From: DASUPK01 sp036377415
Lineage (GTDB): Bacteria > Actinomycetota > Thermoleophilia > Solirubrobacterales > 70-9
DNA: 6,310 bases
NCBI GenBank assembly: GCA_036377415.1
Contig: DASUYK010000137.1
Span: 1 to 6,310, forward strand
Direction of reading: 5' to 3'
A model generated the notes under the pieces. That model saw only the letters and a program-made list of their open reading frames with translations, made no database searches and had not been told where the DNA came from. The position numbers were made by a program, and so were the translations under genes. Below are positions 6,231 to 6,310 of the stretch, piece after piece. Each line of letters starts with the position of its first letter. Position 1 is the first letter of the stretch.

Positions 6231-6310
6231 CCCTCGCATTCACATCAGGCGGGCGCTACCTGCAGGGATCACGGATCCGAAAGAACCGGGCTCGCGCGCC
6301 CTACGCCCGC

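Larger units (their letters stand above)
6200..6310. other. Upstream region of nusB with no gene recognised
   Basis: These 111 bases contain no open frame that resembles the end of a known gene. The three minus frames are each stopped or lack a recognisable protein end, and nothing on the plus strand is recognisable. Besides the candidate promoter and the inverted repeat, there is a small inverted repeat GGATC-ACG-GATCC (6267-6279) and an 8-bp direct repeat TACCTGCA (plus strand, 6199-6206 and 6257-6264), one copy of which overlaps the nusB start. Confidence 0.5.

Noticed and set aside
6199..6264. Direct repeat TACCTGCA (6199-6206 and 6257-6264) as an operator pair
   Set aside because: Only 8 bp, one copy overlaps the start codon, and spacing and context match no regulator known to me; it may well be chance.

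Overview
This is a GC-rich (roughly two-thirds G+C) bacterial chromosomal window in which every supported gene lies on the minus strand. Protein style (Ala/Arg/Glu/Asp-rich, GTG starts beside ATG starts), the order nusB ... xseB-like - ispA - dxs, and a possible leaderless promoter all suggest an actinobacterium. From remembered family resemblance I lean to the class Thermoleophilia (Solirubrobacterales-like), but the window has no marker that settles this.

Right to left, in the direction of transcription, there is a 111-bp upstream region with a plausible leaderless promoter (about 6200-6310). It is followed by a tightly packed block: nusB (6199-5819), a class IIA HAD phosphatase of the LHPP/HDHD2-like type (5819-5034), a small XseB-like protein (5020-4814), a short-chain prenyl diphosphate synthase, ispA-type (4805-3909), and dxs (3909-1864). 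Junctions are 1-bp TGATG overlaps (nusB/HAD and ispA/dxs) or gaps of 13 and 8 bp, so this is almost certainly one operon with translational coupling. After a 55-bp gap comes a 14-TM-type DHA2 (EmrB/QacA-like) MFS exporter (1808-339). At the left edge is a 5'-truncated tyrosine recombinase (321-1) that starts right after the exporter stop and runs out of the window.

Functionally, dxs makes the first intermediate of the MEP isoprenoid pathway, and the ispA product condenses the C5 products of that pathway into a C15 (possibly C20) prenyl diphosphate. NusB is the rRNA antitermination factor, and XseB is normally the small subunit of exonuclease VII. The HAD enzyme occupies the place where xseA is often found in nusB-xseA-xseB-ispA clusters, and xseA is absent here. 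The exporter and the integrase remnant do not belong to this housekeeping cluster and may mark an old insertion site 3' of dxs.

I found no rRNA, tRNA, CRISPR array, complete insertion sequence or convincing terminator. No undescribed multi-gene system is evident. The points most worth a second look are the HAD enzyme with a Ser-for-Asp motif I inside an isoprenoid operon, the XseB-like gene without xseA, the integrase remnant beside the exporter, and a roughly five-fold excess of GATC across the window.
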